64,000 nt of DNA from Sphagnum magellanicum (GCA_021904315.1 CM038908.1:14590501-14654500); one strand, 5' to 3'. Shown: positions 1-11,087, counted from the first letter of the stretch. Made by a program: numbers and translations. Notes: generated from the letters alone by a model not told the origin.

Positions 1-847
1 GAATCAAGACTGGCAAATTCTTTCTTACATGTTGATAGCTGGAACTACAAAGTTGTAAATTAGTTTATTAAAATAGAATTTACAAAATTTCTCAAAAGAA
101 CAAAATAGAAAGGTACTAGTACCGTAATCTATTTCTCAAGTTTGCTTAAAACTTGATTAAGTTCGGTTGAAGGTGTGATAAAGTTGTTGAATCTCGAGAG
201 CAAATATATTTACTTGAATAGATTCCAATTGATAATGACATAGGAAAAATGCAATGACAAACTAAAATAACATGGTCTTCATGAGGAGGTCTGTTCATCT
301 GTTTCTTCCCTGGTTCATAAGAATCCAAACTCGTACCTTCACCTTCTTGAGCACGGGGCCCCTTAGTGGCCAAATTAAACCTAAGAAATGTTAGATTTTG
401 ACTCACAGATCCTGGTTTAGTCTAAGTATGGGATATCTATAATATTTAGCAGTGCTAATTTAGATGAACTTTGGTGCTGGTTCCACTCACAGCGTTCCTC
501 AGTAGTCCGGGAACAAGTATAGAAAGTTCACAACTGTGAAAACAGACTTGAACATGACCAGGAAGGAATTTATTTGCGCCGGAATCTCCTGTACACGGCA
601 AGTTGACCAGATCCTAAATCAAAACACGCTGACCAGCGCCTAATCCGGAATGCGATCAACAAACCCCTTTTGACAAAGACTTAAAGAGCTCGGTTTGCGA
701 ACTTCAAAGCGGCAAGTTTACACACAAATTGGTCAGTCGTTGTGGAAGAGTCCTTTGAATTTGCCTAGGAGAAAGTTCTCATGACTGCCGCCTCTGGACA
801 GTGCTCGACAGCTGCCACAGATACATAACGCTAGGATTGAAGAAGGT
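1..847. other. Upstream intergenic DNA with no gene seen
   Basis: I see no convincing coding region here. Base composition rises towards gene-like GC from about position 480, which fits the distal promoter of the NAC gene that follows. Short open frames on either strand lack codon structure or recognisable motifs. Confidence 0.5.
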
Positions 848-856
848 TTTATATAC
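848..856 (+). promoter_or_regulatory. Candidate TATA box of the NAC gene
   Basis: The string TTTATATAC sits in a GC-richer context upstream of the NAC start codon. If used, transcription would begin near 880 and give a leader of roughly 700 nt, unless a leader intron is removed. It is the only good TATA-like string I noticed close upstream. The call rests on sequence match alone. Confidence 0.35.
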
Positions 857-1027
857 AGCCTGGTTGCAGATCATTCAGTAGAGACACAGCAGAGTAGTTC
901 ATAGGACGGGAAGTACTAGCACCCTCAATTTCTTGAATAAGTTTTGGCGTAGATCTTGAACCGAGATTTATAACAAAGAAGGGGAAAAGATCTGGTCTTG
1001 GCGGAAGAATCAGTGCGAACTAGTGGC

Positions 1028-1117
1028 ATGATTAATGACGATCTCAAGGAGGGACAGATTTCCAGAGTTCAGGTGGCAGCGGGCTGGATAGATGCTGTAA
1101 TTGTTAAGATTGATTGA
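1028..1117 (+). promoter_or_regulatory. Possible upstream ORF in the NAC leader
   Basis: An ATG at 1028 opens a 29-codon frame that closes with TGA at 1115-1117, inside the presumed 5' leader of the NAC gene. If the leader is unspliced, this frame would be met before the main start and could lower translation. A leader intron could equally remove it. Confidence 0.25.
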
Positions 1118-1369
1118 AACCTAGAGGTTCCCAATTCGAATCAGTCGACTGTAGAGGCGAGATTTGAGATGACCACGCAGCACTCTAGATAATTTCAGAT
1201 AAGCAAGACGTACCTCAATCAGCAGGGCATCGAGTTGGAAGGTGCTAGTCGGAGTAGTACTATTTACAGTCGAAAATCCAAGTGCCACTGCCTCTAGTGC
1301 ACTCCGCAGTACACAATCTCTGAGCAATTATTGCGCTTTTCTAAGTTCCCGACTTACTTGCTATCTAGT

Positions 1370-1486
1370 GCTGCCAAAGGCTCACTTGTCCACTCAAGGT
1401 CACTTCGATACTTTACTCGAGGTCACTTCACTAGTTCATTCGAGGTCACTAGACATAGAACTCTGAATTTTTTCTCGAGATCACTT
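1370..1486. repeat. 23-bp tandem repeat in the NAC leader
   Basis: The core CTCGAGGTCACTT recurs at 1393 (as CTCAAGGTCACTT), 1416, 1439 (TTCGAGGTCACT) and 1474 (CTCGAGATCACTT). The first three are exactly 23 bp apart and the fourth is 35 bp further on. A more diverged unit may lie at 1370. The array ends about 110 bp before the start codon, so it is either leader RNA or proximal promoter. Confidence 0.75.
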
Positions 1487-1598
1487 GACTTGTAGTTCAC
1501 GCAACTCAGTAGAGATAGAATTTTCTTGTGCTTTCTGGCTGCAAGATACTGGATAGCAGACGCACATTGTCTAAACGAACGCCGCCGCAACCACAATC

Positions 1599-3935
1599 AT
1601 GGATAGTGTGCGGCTCTCCAAATTGGAGCCACAACAATCTGAAGACTCATTGCCGATGCCAGGGTTTCGCTTTCATCCCACCGATGAAGAGCTAGTCGCA
1701 TACTATTTACCGCGGCAACTACGCCGGAAGAGGCTTCCTGTGGCGGTCATAACACAGCTCGACATCTACAAATACGACCCCTGGGATCTTCCAAGTATGT
1801 ATTTTGCAGTTCTCAACTCCATCCAGAACTTAGTTGCAACAGTGAGGCGATTCTAGTTAGTGTGCTTGAAATCTCAATTCTGGTTTTGACTGAACACTTC
1901 ATTGAATCTACACCTAAACCCTTGTCGAGAGTCGAGGACCAACGTTTTCCTTTCAACTTTGTTAGTGAATCAGCCCGTTGTACAAGACAAAGAAAAAGAC
2001 AGGAAACACTGGAAACCAGTGCGGGCAGGTCATTGAAGTTCATGGTTGTGCATCATATTCAGGCATAGTAATCTTTGCTGCTGCTTTAATAGCACACGCT
2101 TCTGATCTGAAAGAATATTCTTGACTAAGCAGATGCTTTAGATTCCAAGTAGGATAATTGACCAGCTTGTTCTAGGATGTTGAGTCTGTCTCTTGGAGTT
2201 GATCGTAATCTAAGAATTACTTGGTTCATCTTTTTCGTGTCCAGAGTTGGCAACCGTGGGTGAGAAAGAGTGGTTCTTTTTCTGCCCAAGAGACAGAAAA
2301 TATCGCAACAGTTTAAGGCCCAACCGTGTCACGGATTCGGGGTTTTGGAAAGCAACAGGCACGGACCGACCGATATATTCGACCGAGGGTGCCAAATGCA
2401 TAGGGTTGAAGAAATCACTCGTCTTCTACAAAGGACGAGCAGCGAAAGGCGTCAAAACTGACTGGATGATGCACGAATTTAGGTTGCCTGCCTCTACCAC
2501 AGATGCAGCTCATACGCTAACCCAAAATGTTGACAATGCCATTAATGATGTTCAACTCCAACAGGTATGCATATGTTGCTCTATGACATCACCATTCTTT
2601 TTACCTGCTAGTACATCTCTTGCAGCAGATGTCCCTCTGTCCGAGGTGATGCATTTTCACTTTGCGTAGGTAATTGTGCCGTTTGTACTGTTCTGGTGGC
2701 ACTAGCACAAAATGTATGGCAGTTTACTAGGGCGAAAACATTTCTGACTCAAACATCACAAAAATTCATCTCAATCGCATAAGAAGTCGAGATTGTACTG
2801 GAGACGCAGGGTATCCCAGTACCTCTCCAACGAGTAGAGCGTCCGAGGGTACATTGTTTCCGCGATTGATTGAGGTAGATACTGTTGCAAGCTGAATCAA
2901 CGATGCCACCGCGGCCTTGATCAAAACAAGCTCCTCACTTGGTATAGGGTTTTGTTGAATTTGCAGGATGGTTGGGCCGTCTGTCGAATATTTAAGAAGA
3001 CTAAAATGTCGCAGAAGCATAAGCAAATTGGGACCGGAACCAGTCACAAGTTGGCGAGCGCCACCGTAGACCAACCTCAGGAATCGCTGGGTGTCCAATC
3101 CCAATATTTGTCAGTAGAAAGCAAGGATCAAGACTCCGATTCGGTTGGCGACGATCCCGAAGCCAGTGACGATATGATAAGCGATTTCAATTCCGAGGGT
3201 ACGTCGCCAGCCGAGACAGTCAAGGACTTACCTCCTGCGGAAATGACTCCATTCGAACATCTAATCTTGTGTGACGAATCAGGGAGACGATCGAACATTA
3301 CAGTACCCACTGATGCATCGGCATTTTCGTTGCCGGAGGAACATTTATATGAGACATCTAAAGCTGGCTTAGAAGCTCCGACATCCGAACTCAAAAGTAG
3401 TCATCTAAGTCCTCTAGGGCGGCCAACTGTCGAAGGAGGGATAACGGACTCGACCTTCAACGTAGGCTCTACGACATCCAGTGTGATGATGGCTGGTAAT
3501 CGGTTCCCTCGAGAAAGGAATTATCAAATCTTTTCGGATAAGTCTTCGAATGCCACAGAATTATCACCGTCGACTCGAAACACGCTTGAACTTGTGCAGT
3601 CGATATTATCTCCATCAATAGATTATGGCAGTCAGCATAGAGGGAGCAACGAAACCATGTCTGAGAGGCTGAAAAGTGCGCAAAACCAAGATAATGGTAC
3701 CTTACACGTTGGATCCACAGTTGAGTCTGGTGAAAGTTCAATGCAGCCAATCGGCGAGCAGCCTGGTCCCGGAACGATGACTGAGCTATCGGTGCGAGTC
3801 CCGCAACATGTTCGTGAATTTCTGGACAATCTTCCGCCTTGGGACTTCTCTCCTCTGTTCATCTCCCCTCCCACTCTTGCTTTTATCAACAACTCAATGA
3901 ATCACAGCCAGGATCAACTATTTGACCAAGATTGA
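1599..3935 (+). CDS. NAC-domain transcription factor, FEZ-like
   Basis: This is a plant NAC transcription factor, a nuclear DNA-binding regulator. Three exons join in frame: 1599-1794, 2245-2564 and 2967-3935. The introns run from GTATGT to CCAG and from GTATGC to GCAG, giving 494 residues. The NAC domain covers residues 19-183. [13 protein letters not shown] (subdomain A) starts at 20, [12 protein letters not shown] at 55-66, [17 protein letters not shown] at 72-88, the GFWKATGTD core at 98-106, [15 protein letters not shown] at 133-147, and [11 protein letters not shown] at 173-183. Both introns fall at the conserved NAC positions. The wording [10 protein letters not shown] with [26 protein letters not shown] resembles the Arabidopsis FEZ/ANAC009 group more than other groups I know. 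That subgroup call is from memory. Residues 184-494 are Ser/Thr-rich and disordered, with an aromatic patch ([15 protein letters not shown]) near the end that could be the activation region. The start is the first ATG in frame with the domain. It converges with the germin-like gene downstream. Confidence 0.93.
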
Positions 3936-6165
3936 AACAAAGTTCCAGCAGCTTGCGAGTGCTCACATCAAATTTCCTAATGGACGCAGATCAATCAAGA
4001 ATGAGGAACTCTTCGCGTAGCGATGTGCTTCATCACTTACGCTCATTCTTTCCATTGAATTTACTTAGCATCTTTTCCCCTCAAATTTTCAGATTTCTGC
4101 ATAATTCGTATAAAACTCAAAATTTGCAGGAGCTAATCATTCGTTCCATGCTGAACTTGTGTTCAGAAGTTAGCTTACCCATTTTTATGATTAGTTAGCC
4201 GGTTTTGCAAATGGAAGAAGTGCGTTCATTTCTAGAGATCATTGACTAGAGTCTGCAGAACTCTGTTGTACAAATGATTCTTTTGCCATCAAAACATCGT
4301 GACCTCGTTCAGTCATGAGAGTTATATTGGCATAAGATTTTTTGAGTGTATAGTGTAATCATAAATTGAAGTCACATGTGGAACACGTTTGTGCAAAAAA
4401 AATGCAAGTATTATGATCATGAATACAGCCTGGTTTTCATAAAGCATGCAAGGTTTGCAGTTGGCTGCTCTGCTTCCAGTTGGAAGGGATAGTTGTGTTC
4501 AGGATTGGGACATAAAGCTTTGTGTTATTATTAAGACTTGGCCCAAACAAATTCAGCCGATGTTGACCATGATTTTGATCATCTGCGAACGTTACTGTCA
4601 AGCCCCTCCCCAGCCAACTATGTTGTACTTCCAAGTTCCTACATACTAGTACAAGAAGCTAGGATTGTGCAATGTAATGGTAATCCGAACTGAGTTATAA
4701 TCACTTTACGAGGACGGTTTCATGGAAACACCAGCTTTCATACTCCAGATCAGTCCTGGTTGTAACCGGCAGTACTAGTCGTTGCAACGGGAGTTTCTAA
4801 TCGGAGTTCAAAACACCGTTTAAAAATGTTCCCTTCAAAACGAAAAGGCCGAAGGTCATAAAACCCGGCCTATGCAACAACCTAAGAAAATGTCAATGGA
4901 AGTACATGAAAAATTTCAAAGCGTCTAACTGAATCATTTCAAAGCAGTCAACATACATGATCAATGCGAATGTTATTCAGACTTCCAAAGCGCGTCCAAT
5001 GCTTCAAGAACCTTCACAATGGAGTTTGCTTGGTTGTGGCTAGTCACTGCGCATAAACCCCAGAATCCCAGATTTTGTCCTTAAGGAAAGGTCTCTTTGA
5101 AGGACTTGTTGCGAACTTGCACACGATACACTCCACATCTTCACAAAAGCATTTTCAAAGATCGGACTCTACACCTTGACGTTTTTTGGAGAAGGAATTA
5201 ACTATCTGAGGGAGTTTTAAACATGATTGTTCCATCTTTGATTCTCTAGCAGACTTCCATCCTGAGAGTGTTACGGATGTGAGCAAACTTGCAAACGATA
5301 CAGGCCACATCTTCAAAAAAACGTTTCAAGAATCGAACTCTACACCTTGACGTTTTTGTGAACAAGCCACAAACTATATCTCAGGGAGATTTAAACATGA
5401 GGGTTTCTACTTGCATCACAGGGGGGCTGGAGAGAAGAGCCAGCTATTTGAGGGAAGCATGCAGTCCCAACAACAGGCTGCCAAATCTAAGATCAGCGTC
5501 TAAGGCTAAACTAGTGGTGTAGAAGCATCGCCTGAGCTACTGAGTTTTCTGAAGGGGGCGATTTTTACCGTAATAAAAACGGCAAAGTTCAGGATGTCCG
5601 TTTCTCGGTGTAGAAATTTCTAGATCGCGGTATTTTCCAACTATGGAACTTATGGCACAGATTTCTCTACTAAAAGGCCTCGGTAGACCAAAGAAAATTT
5701 AGGGGATTCCATCCAATTTGTCGATATCTGACCCCAGTGCTTCCCATCGGGACTCTAGTTGCACCGCCCTTGCACACCTTGAAACTAAACTGCCATGTAC
5801 GGAGAATAACATTGCACAGAAATTTTTATTACATGTAAAAACGATCTGCAACATGATTCGCAGGATGATTGGAAAATTGCTAGGACTTTTCAGATCCTGA
5901 GAACGTAGGATACAAACAAAATTATCCGCTATTGAAATGTCATGCATGCTCGGTCGGCCCCCAACGAGATGCAAATCAGAGGGCTTAAAACATGTATGAT
6001 TCACTCCAAAGTATACAACCTAAATACAAGCATCAAATCACTATGATAATTAAGGAATCGGTGAGCTGAAGTGGGTGAATTACAGTCTTCAAATTAACCT
6101 TGCACAAAATAACTGATTAGCTCATCGGAACACATTAGGCGATCGAGAGCGATGCCGCTTTGCAA
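3936..6165. other. Convergent intergenic region between NAC and germin-like genes
   Basis: This stretch contains the two 3' ends and no supported gene. It holds a diverged direct repeat at 5108-5401, listed separately. On the - strand an AATAAA string lies about 335 bp past the germin-like stop codon (complement of 5825-5830) and may serve as its polyadenylation signal. No comparable AATAAA was noticed after the NAC gene. Confidence 0.5.
5108..5401. repeat. Two diverged copies of a ~115-bp direct repeat
   Basis: The block around 5111-5225 recurs at 5283-5401 with an offset of 172-176 bp. Shared anchors include CTCTACACCTTGACGTTTTT, CACATCTTCA and TTTAAACATGA. Small indels separate the copies, so the duplication is not recent. 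Confidence 0.75.
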
Positions 6166-6957
6166 TCAAAGTGCTTCAGTCAAAAGCGACAAGAGAAGAT
6201 GGTTCAAGTTCTTGGACCGATCCTCCGACGTTGCCTCTTCATTTATACTCTTGCCTTGGGCCTGGGATTTGAAGAATTTCTTCAGGTCCACGACAACTTC
6301 ACTTGACAGATTGAACGTCTTCTCAAGAATGATGTTGGGGATGTCGGTTCCGAACACCGAATTGCCGGAGTTTACTCGACCAGGATTTTGGCTGCTTAGA
6401 GCAGCTATTGCGAGAGCTTTCCTACTGCCATTATTGTACTGGAAGTGCACCAGGCCTCTGGGGAAGATGGTGACATCACCCGTCTTCAAGGTGTTGGCCC
6501 AGAGAAAGTTGTTTTCGTCCACGAAACCCACCTGGAGGGGCCCACTGACTACGAACAGCACCTCGGAGGCGCGCGGATGCCAATGGGGCACATTGAGACC
6601 CTGTGGTAAAAAGTCGAGGCGTGCCATCGAGATTCCTTGGGTGTTGATCCCCGGGAATGCCGTCACAAAGGCAGTGTTGACGCTATTGCCATAGAACTTA
6701 CTGAACGGTAGAGGTTTCTCAAGCCCAGTATACACGAAGTCACTGGGGGTCACCTGTGCCGGATTCTTGCATACTAGCCCGTTCAGAGTGATATTACTTG
6801 TCAGGTCCCCGACACAAAAGCCCTGTAAAGGATCAGGGTCCGCAGCCATGACCATCGTGATCCCAATAATCGCTACGACCGCAACCAACAAGAACTTAGG
6901 TAGAATCACTGTACTATAATAGCGCTGGGTTGATCGGACCCCCGTGGTACAAGCCAT
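6166..6957 (-). CDS. Germin-like protein (secreted cupin)
   Basis: The gene encodes an intronless germin-like protein of 263 residues, probably an apoplastic manganese-binding single-domain cupin. The family includes oxalate oxidases, superoxide dismutases and receptor-like proteins, and sequence alone does not say which activity applies. A hydrophobic stretch at about 19-38 ends in an Ala-rich site and looks like a signal peptide, preceded by an unusually long N-terminal tail. The mature protein opens with DPDPLQGFCVGD. Cys48 and Cys63 would form the usual disulfide. Cupin box 1 is at 120-139 (GLNVPHWHPRASEVLFVVSG), with metal ligands His125, His127 and Glu132. Box 2 is at 160-177 (GDVTIFPRGLVHFQYNNG), with His171. 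Possible N-glycosylation sites are Asn55, Asn176 and Asn216. The protein is about 40 residues longer than usual, from the N-terminal tail and a charged, leucine-rich C-terminal tail after residue 232. The ATG at 6957 is the first in frame; a start further in would damage the signal peptide. Confidence 0.92.
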   Translation of the reverse strand: MACTTGVRSTQRYYSTVILPKFLLVAVVAIIGITMVMAADPDPLQGFCVGDLTSNITLNGLVCKNPAQVTPSDFVYTGLEKPLPFSKFYGNSVNTAFVTAFPGINTQGISMARLDFLPQGLNVPHWHPRASEVLFVVSGPLQVGFVDENNFLWANTLKTGDVTIFPRGLVHFQYNNGSRKALAIAALSSQNPGRVNSGNSVFGTDIPNIILEKTFNLSSEVVVDLKKFFKSQAQGKSINEEATSEDRSKNLNHLLLSLLTEAL

Positions 6958-7190
6958 TGAATGAAATGCACAAAGATCGACCTGATCTCAGTTCTATGAA
7001 ATTTAATCAAGCTAGCAAGTACTCTTGCAGCCGATATGTCAGTTTCCCAATGTACTTCAAAATGATCGTGCTCGTTGAAGCACTCTAGTCTAGGCTGAAC
7101 TTCAAAATTATCTCCTGCAGGGAGATGGTTTGTTCTGAATTGACCTTAATGCACGATATCCAAGGCTGATGGAACATAAAATAAGGAGAT

Positions 7191-7277
7191 GTTCTATAGA
7201 GGATGAAGATGAAGATTGAGAATGTTTGATAGCGTGCAGGAGAGTTCCATAGCAGATGAAGATTGAGAATGTTCGAT
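7191..7277. repeat. 47-bp direct repeat upstream of the germin-like start
   Basis: A 23-bp segment at 7208-7230 recurs at 7255-7277 with one mismatch, 47 bp apart. A weaker match extends the similarity to both sides (TTCTATAG against TTCCATAG). It lies between the candidate TATA box and the ATG, so it is probably in the leader. Confidence 0.75.
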
Positions 7278-7295
7278 GGTCGATTGAGACCTTCG

Positions 7296-7302
7296 ATTTA
7301 TA
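7296..7302 (-). promoter_or_regulatory. Candidate TATA box of the germin-like gene
   Basis: On the - strand this reads TATAAAT within CCATATAAATCG, about 340 bp upstream of the germin-like ATG. It is flanked by GC-richer DNA. If it is the promoter, the leader is about 300 nt and includes the 47-bp repeat. Confidence 0.4.
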
Positions 7303-7913
7303 TGGTCCGATTGCCTAGCTTGCGTCACGAGGCATGCAATGGAGCACGGGCATCGCGATACTAGGTTGAATTATGACTATTCGGTGGCTACTTATTTCAA
7401 AGAAAGCATGCATATGCGGAGACCCCACCGTGCGCCATCTTACAGTACTCCATTCACGTAATCAAGATGCTGCCGCGCATGGCCACGCCACGCCGGCCAA
7501 CCCATGTGCATTCAGAAATTAAATAAATTGTAGCTGGCGTCATGAAAAATAAGAGCAAGGGAAAGCGCGTCATTGACAACTGTGACCGTAGGAGCGATTG
7601 ATCCTTAGCTCTTTCCTTTTTGCGTCTACAGGATTTCATTATACTGTATGGCCATGCACAAAGTGACCAGGGGCCTAAGGCGTGCTGGCTCACGTGGCCT
7701 CATGATCTTTTCACCCATAATTCATTGCTTTCTTTCTGCAGGGGCCTCCAGCCCATGATGGGCTACCTCTCCACCCCTTTTGTGCCTATTGCTTTTAGAC
7801 TAATGTTTTCAGAAATGTGGTGAAATGGTTAACGAAGCAATACTCTTGATGCCTGGCCCAGAGTAGACTAGCTTCTCAAGATAGCCCATGTTTTAAAAGA
7901 TTGACTTCCAGTA
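7303..7913. other. Intergenic DNA with no gene seen
   Basis: Composition drops from gene-like GC to AT-rich across this stretch. I found no frame with coding character and no transposon ends. It probably includes the distal promoter of the germin-like gene. Confidence 0.45.
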
Positions 7914-7921
7914 GTAATTAC

Positions 7922-8274
7922 CAGTGTTGGCCAGTTATTTAAAACCATACCAGAACCCTGATCGTTATCAGGGTGGTTCTTAGGATTCAAAGTGTTGCTC
8001 TCAAAAACAATTAAAGACCTGGTTCTAGTATACAAAGTTGATGTGTATCTCAATTGTTTTGGAAAAACCAAATAACCAGCCATAAAACTGCCCTGGTTCA
8101 CTGTCAGTTCTTTCATGAAAATCATTGGTTCTTTAACCTATTTGAAATGACAGGGACCAGCAATTCTTTGATTCTTATTTTTTCAAAGGACTGGAACTGG
8201 TGGTTCTCTAATTCTGAAATAATTTAAAAATCAGGCAGTGGTTCTTTGAAAATTCAAATAAGCGCCCAACACTA
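7922..8274. mobile_element. hAT-type MITE with 8-bp target duplication
   Basis: The element is 353 bp and non-coding. The left end CAGTGTTGGCCAGTTATTT and the complement of the right end (TAGTGTTGGGCGCTTATTT) form an imperfect terminal inverted repeat. The perfect 8-bp duplication GTAATTAC flanks it at 7914-7921 and 8275-8282. An 8-bp duplication with CAGTG-like ends is the hAT signature. The interior carries several GGTTCTT/AAGAACC-type motifs, as expected for subterminal transposase sites. It needs a transposase from elsewhere. Confidence 0.88.
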
Positions 8275-8282
8275 GTAATTAC

Positions 8283-9505
8283 CAATTTATTCTTTGATTT
8301 TGTTATATAACCTCCAGTTGCAAGTTTTTGAGAATTTTCAAAATCAAAGAAACCCCCATTCCTGAACTTTTAAAAATCTAAGAATGAAATAATCATCAAT
8401 TCTGGTTTTTGAAAAGTTCTAGCACAAAACCTTGATGGTTTAAGGGTCTATGAACACAATTGGGGTTCCAATTTAAAGAAGTGTCTAACTTTTAAAGGAC
8501 TCCAATTTCTAAATGACAACTTGAGTTTTTCTCTTATTGTTGTATGCAATTGAATAAAGTGATGTCATGTTAAGTTAATTATAAAGAAAAAATTAATAAT
8601 TTGAATATATTATATAAATGTCCTTTCAAGTCCAAGACCTTTAAATTAACTATATCACGTTTTTTAATAATATTTAAAAAAATAAAATCAAACTTATGAA
8701 CATAAAATCAAGATTTTTAAAAAAAAAATTTACAAAAAATTATTATATATTTTTTTATGCAAGTACATGTTCATTGGGTGAACTTGACAAAATCATGAAT
8801 AAAACAAAATTTCAAAGGCTTAAAATTTTGAGTTAAAAATATTTTAAAAATAAAATAAAACCATTTGGTTAGTTGTTTATTCGTTGAACTTAAAACTTTT
8901 AACTTAAGGTGAAAGTCAAGCATAGGAAATAATCATGCCAAAAAACATGTTTAACTATCCATAAACTTATTTGAACACTTTTTTGCATTTTTACGTGTAA
9001 AGTTAAACATTGATGAACAATGATGCACATATTTTAACTTGAATCATTCATTATTTTCTCACTTAAATTTGCTATATATAAATATTATTTGTGGAACCTA
9101 GTGAAAAAAATCTCAAAGTCCTTATTCTTTTTTTGGAACTCCAATTATGAATGAGCCTCAAGGTATGTTCTTTGAACACTTCTATGATATTTCCAAGTTC
9201 TGGGTCAAAACTCTTAGTTATTTGTTTTGTTTTCTTGGAGAACTATGGCTTTTCAGGGTTCCATATACCTCTCCCTTACCCACTGGTTCTTTTTTGGGAA
9301 AAGAGAACCGCCCAACACCCTTAATTACCTGTTATATAGTGGAGTGTAATTTACAAAATGTTATGTCACTGGTCCATATATGGCAAGGGTTCTTTGGACC
9401 CCCCACCAGAGTCCTCTAGAAGAGTTGTCAAGGTTTGTTGGAACTTACAAGAGAAATGACAGGGCCTGGCCAGTGTGACTCGGAAATTAAGTCAACATGT
9501 CCTAG
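8283..9505. other. Very AT-rich intergenic DNA
   Basis: Long A/T runs dominate between about 8520 and 9100. A modest open frame near 9147-9419 has no recognisable motif and I do not call it a gene. No element ends were found. Confidence 0.5.
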
Positions 9506-9513
9506 GTGAGGCG

Positions 9514-9764
9514 CTGTATTTTTTTTCCATTTTTGTATTGAGCAGGAGTGTCGAGCATACTAGGGCAGATTTCGATTCAACTGGCGACAGTTTTGTGCAG
9601 GACCATTAAATGTTTAGCCTAAAGACCGGCCTGTGGCAACAGTCTTCTCAAAAACAGCTTTAAAAGGGCCAAATTTGGCGATCTTGTTTTGAAGAAAAAG
9701 GGTTTTCCGTCAGAAATTTGAATCAGTATCGCCGTTTTGCGACTTTTCGCCAGAAAAAATACTG
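9514..9764. mobile_element. hAT-type MITE, GGCGA family, copy 1
   Basis: A 251-bp element with ends CTGTATTTTTT and AAAAAATACTG, flanked by a near-perfect 8-bp duplication (GTGAGGCG at 9506-9513, GTGAGGCT at 9765-9772). It shares with copies 2 and 3 repeated TGGCGA or TTCGCC motifs, and shares with copy 2 the phrase GGCAGATTTCGA. The first base pairs have mutated from the family CAGTR terminus. It is non-coding and non-autonomous. Confidence 0.82.
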
Positions 9765-9772
9765 GTGAGGCT

Positions 9773-10254
9773 GGGGGTTAACATTGGCTTGGGTGCACCT
9801 AGCAAAATTTGGCAACCCTGCCTAGCATATAGGGATAAATGGAGCATGATGAGAGCACAAGAGGAACAACACACTTGGCAGGCATGGCGGATTCTGCTTT
9901 CTGCAATTTGTATTCTGAACTTTACTTTTAGCAAATCGTACATCTATCGTTGACTTTAACTTCAATTATCTATATGAACAAATACATGACGTTCATGATG
10001 TATGTTTTCAATGTTTTGTACCTTTTTAAAGAGTTCGCAAGTTGATATCTGAAGAACGTGCAACGTCAGGCAGTTCAGTGCATGGTTCCTGCCATCCCCG
10101 AATGCACTTTTTGTTTTAATGATGTCATTCCATCGTTGAAAGTCGCCCATGTTTTCCAACAAATACCATGCCATTATTGAAAAAACAAATGGGCGTTGAC
10201 AAAATAGGTGCCTGGTAAGAGCCCATTTTTGTCAGGTTCCATTGTGGAGAAACA
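9773..10254. other. Intergenic DNA between two MITEs
   Basis: No supported gene. Short frames on both strands have no motif and are mostly by-products of the neighbouring MITEs. Confidence 0.4.
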
Positions 10255-10262
10255 TGTGCAAC

Positions 10263-10516
10263 CAGTGTTTTTTTTTTGTTTCCTGATGTAGCCAGAGTGG
10301 CGAGCACCTAGGCAGATTTCGACTTAACTGGCGAATATATTTCAAGAAACTCTGAAAACTGTAGCCAGTAGGCATAAATGTGGCGACACCATCCCCAAAA
10401 AAACCAGTTTTCTGTTGCTTCTTGGCGAATTTTTTTCTCAGGAATTTGCGACAGAATATTCCGTTTTCAGAAAACTGTGTGGCCATTTGACGACTTTTCG
10501 CCCAAAAAAATCACTG
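10263..10516. mobile_element. hAT-type MITE, GGCGA family, copy 2
   Basis: A 254-bp element beginning CAGTGTTTTTTTTTT and ending AAAAAAATCACTG, with a perfect 8-bp duplication TGTGCAAC at 10255-10262 and 10517-10524. The interior repeats TGGCGA and its complement and contains the family phrase GGCAGATTTCGA. It is the best preserved of the three family members. Confidence 0.9.
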
Positions 10517-10870
10517 TGTGCAACGTCCACAGTGACAAAGGGGGAGGCGCTTTCTACATCAATTTCGAAAAGCTGTGTCCTAGTTTATATATATATACTT
10601 GTCAAAGTACATTGTCTAATACAGGTGTACAACAAGGAAGAAATGAAGGGGGAAAGCAAAGGACACATGTAAAATTACCTTCTAATTTTGCTAAAGTTCG
10701 GAATAACACAATAAGTTAATTACCCACAACCAATAATGGTACCAAATGACAACAATTAAAACATTTGCGAAAGCACAAAAATATTAACATAGTACTTTAC
10801 CGATGTAGAATATTAAAGTATTAGAACAACATTTACCAACAGACAATAATAGAATTAGTGGTTCCACTAC

Positions 10871-10999
10871 CTCCTTGTTGCCGGCCTCTTTTGGGCTGTT
10901 TGCTTGCCTGGACTTTGGTCCTTGCCCTTCTTTCTTTTTTCCTCTCTTTCTTGGGGGCTTTCTTTTCACAAAGTTTGGCAGGGTTTCATCATTAATAAG
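10871..10999 (-). pseudogene. Exon-like Lys/Arg-rich coding fragment
   Basis: On the - strand a 43-codon open segment lies between a plausible acceptor (TTGCAAG) and donor (GAG|GTAGTG), phase 0 at both ends. It contains the strongly basic run KRKPPRKRGKKK, which looks like a nuclear localisation signal, followed by KEGQGPKSRQANSPKEAGNKE. No neighbouring exons were recognised, so it is either an isolated captured exon or a relic of a transposon protein. I cannot name the family. Confidence 0.35.
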
Positions 11000-11087
11000 C
11001 TTGCAATCACAAATACCAGATCAAAACTATAAAAATTCCTGTATGGAGTGGAAGTCAAGAGGTGGGCATCTGCCCTAAATGTGCTCC

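Noticed and set aside
3128..3892. - strand frames opposite NAC exon 3
   Set aside because: Shadow frames of a clear coding exon with conserved domain and splice junctions on +.
6152..6694. 180-codon + frame opposite the germin-like gene
   Set aside because: The cupin motifs are unambiguous on -, so the + frame is a shadow.
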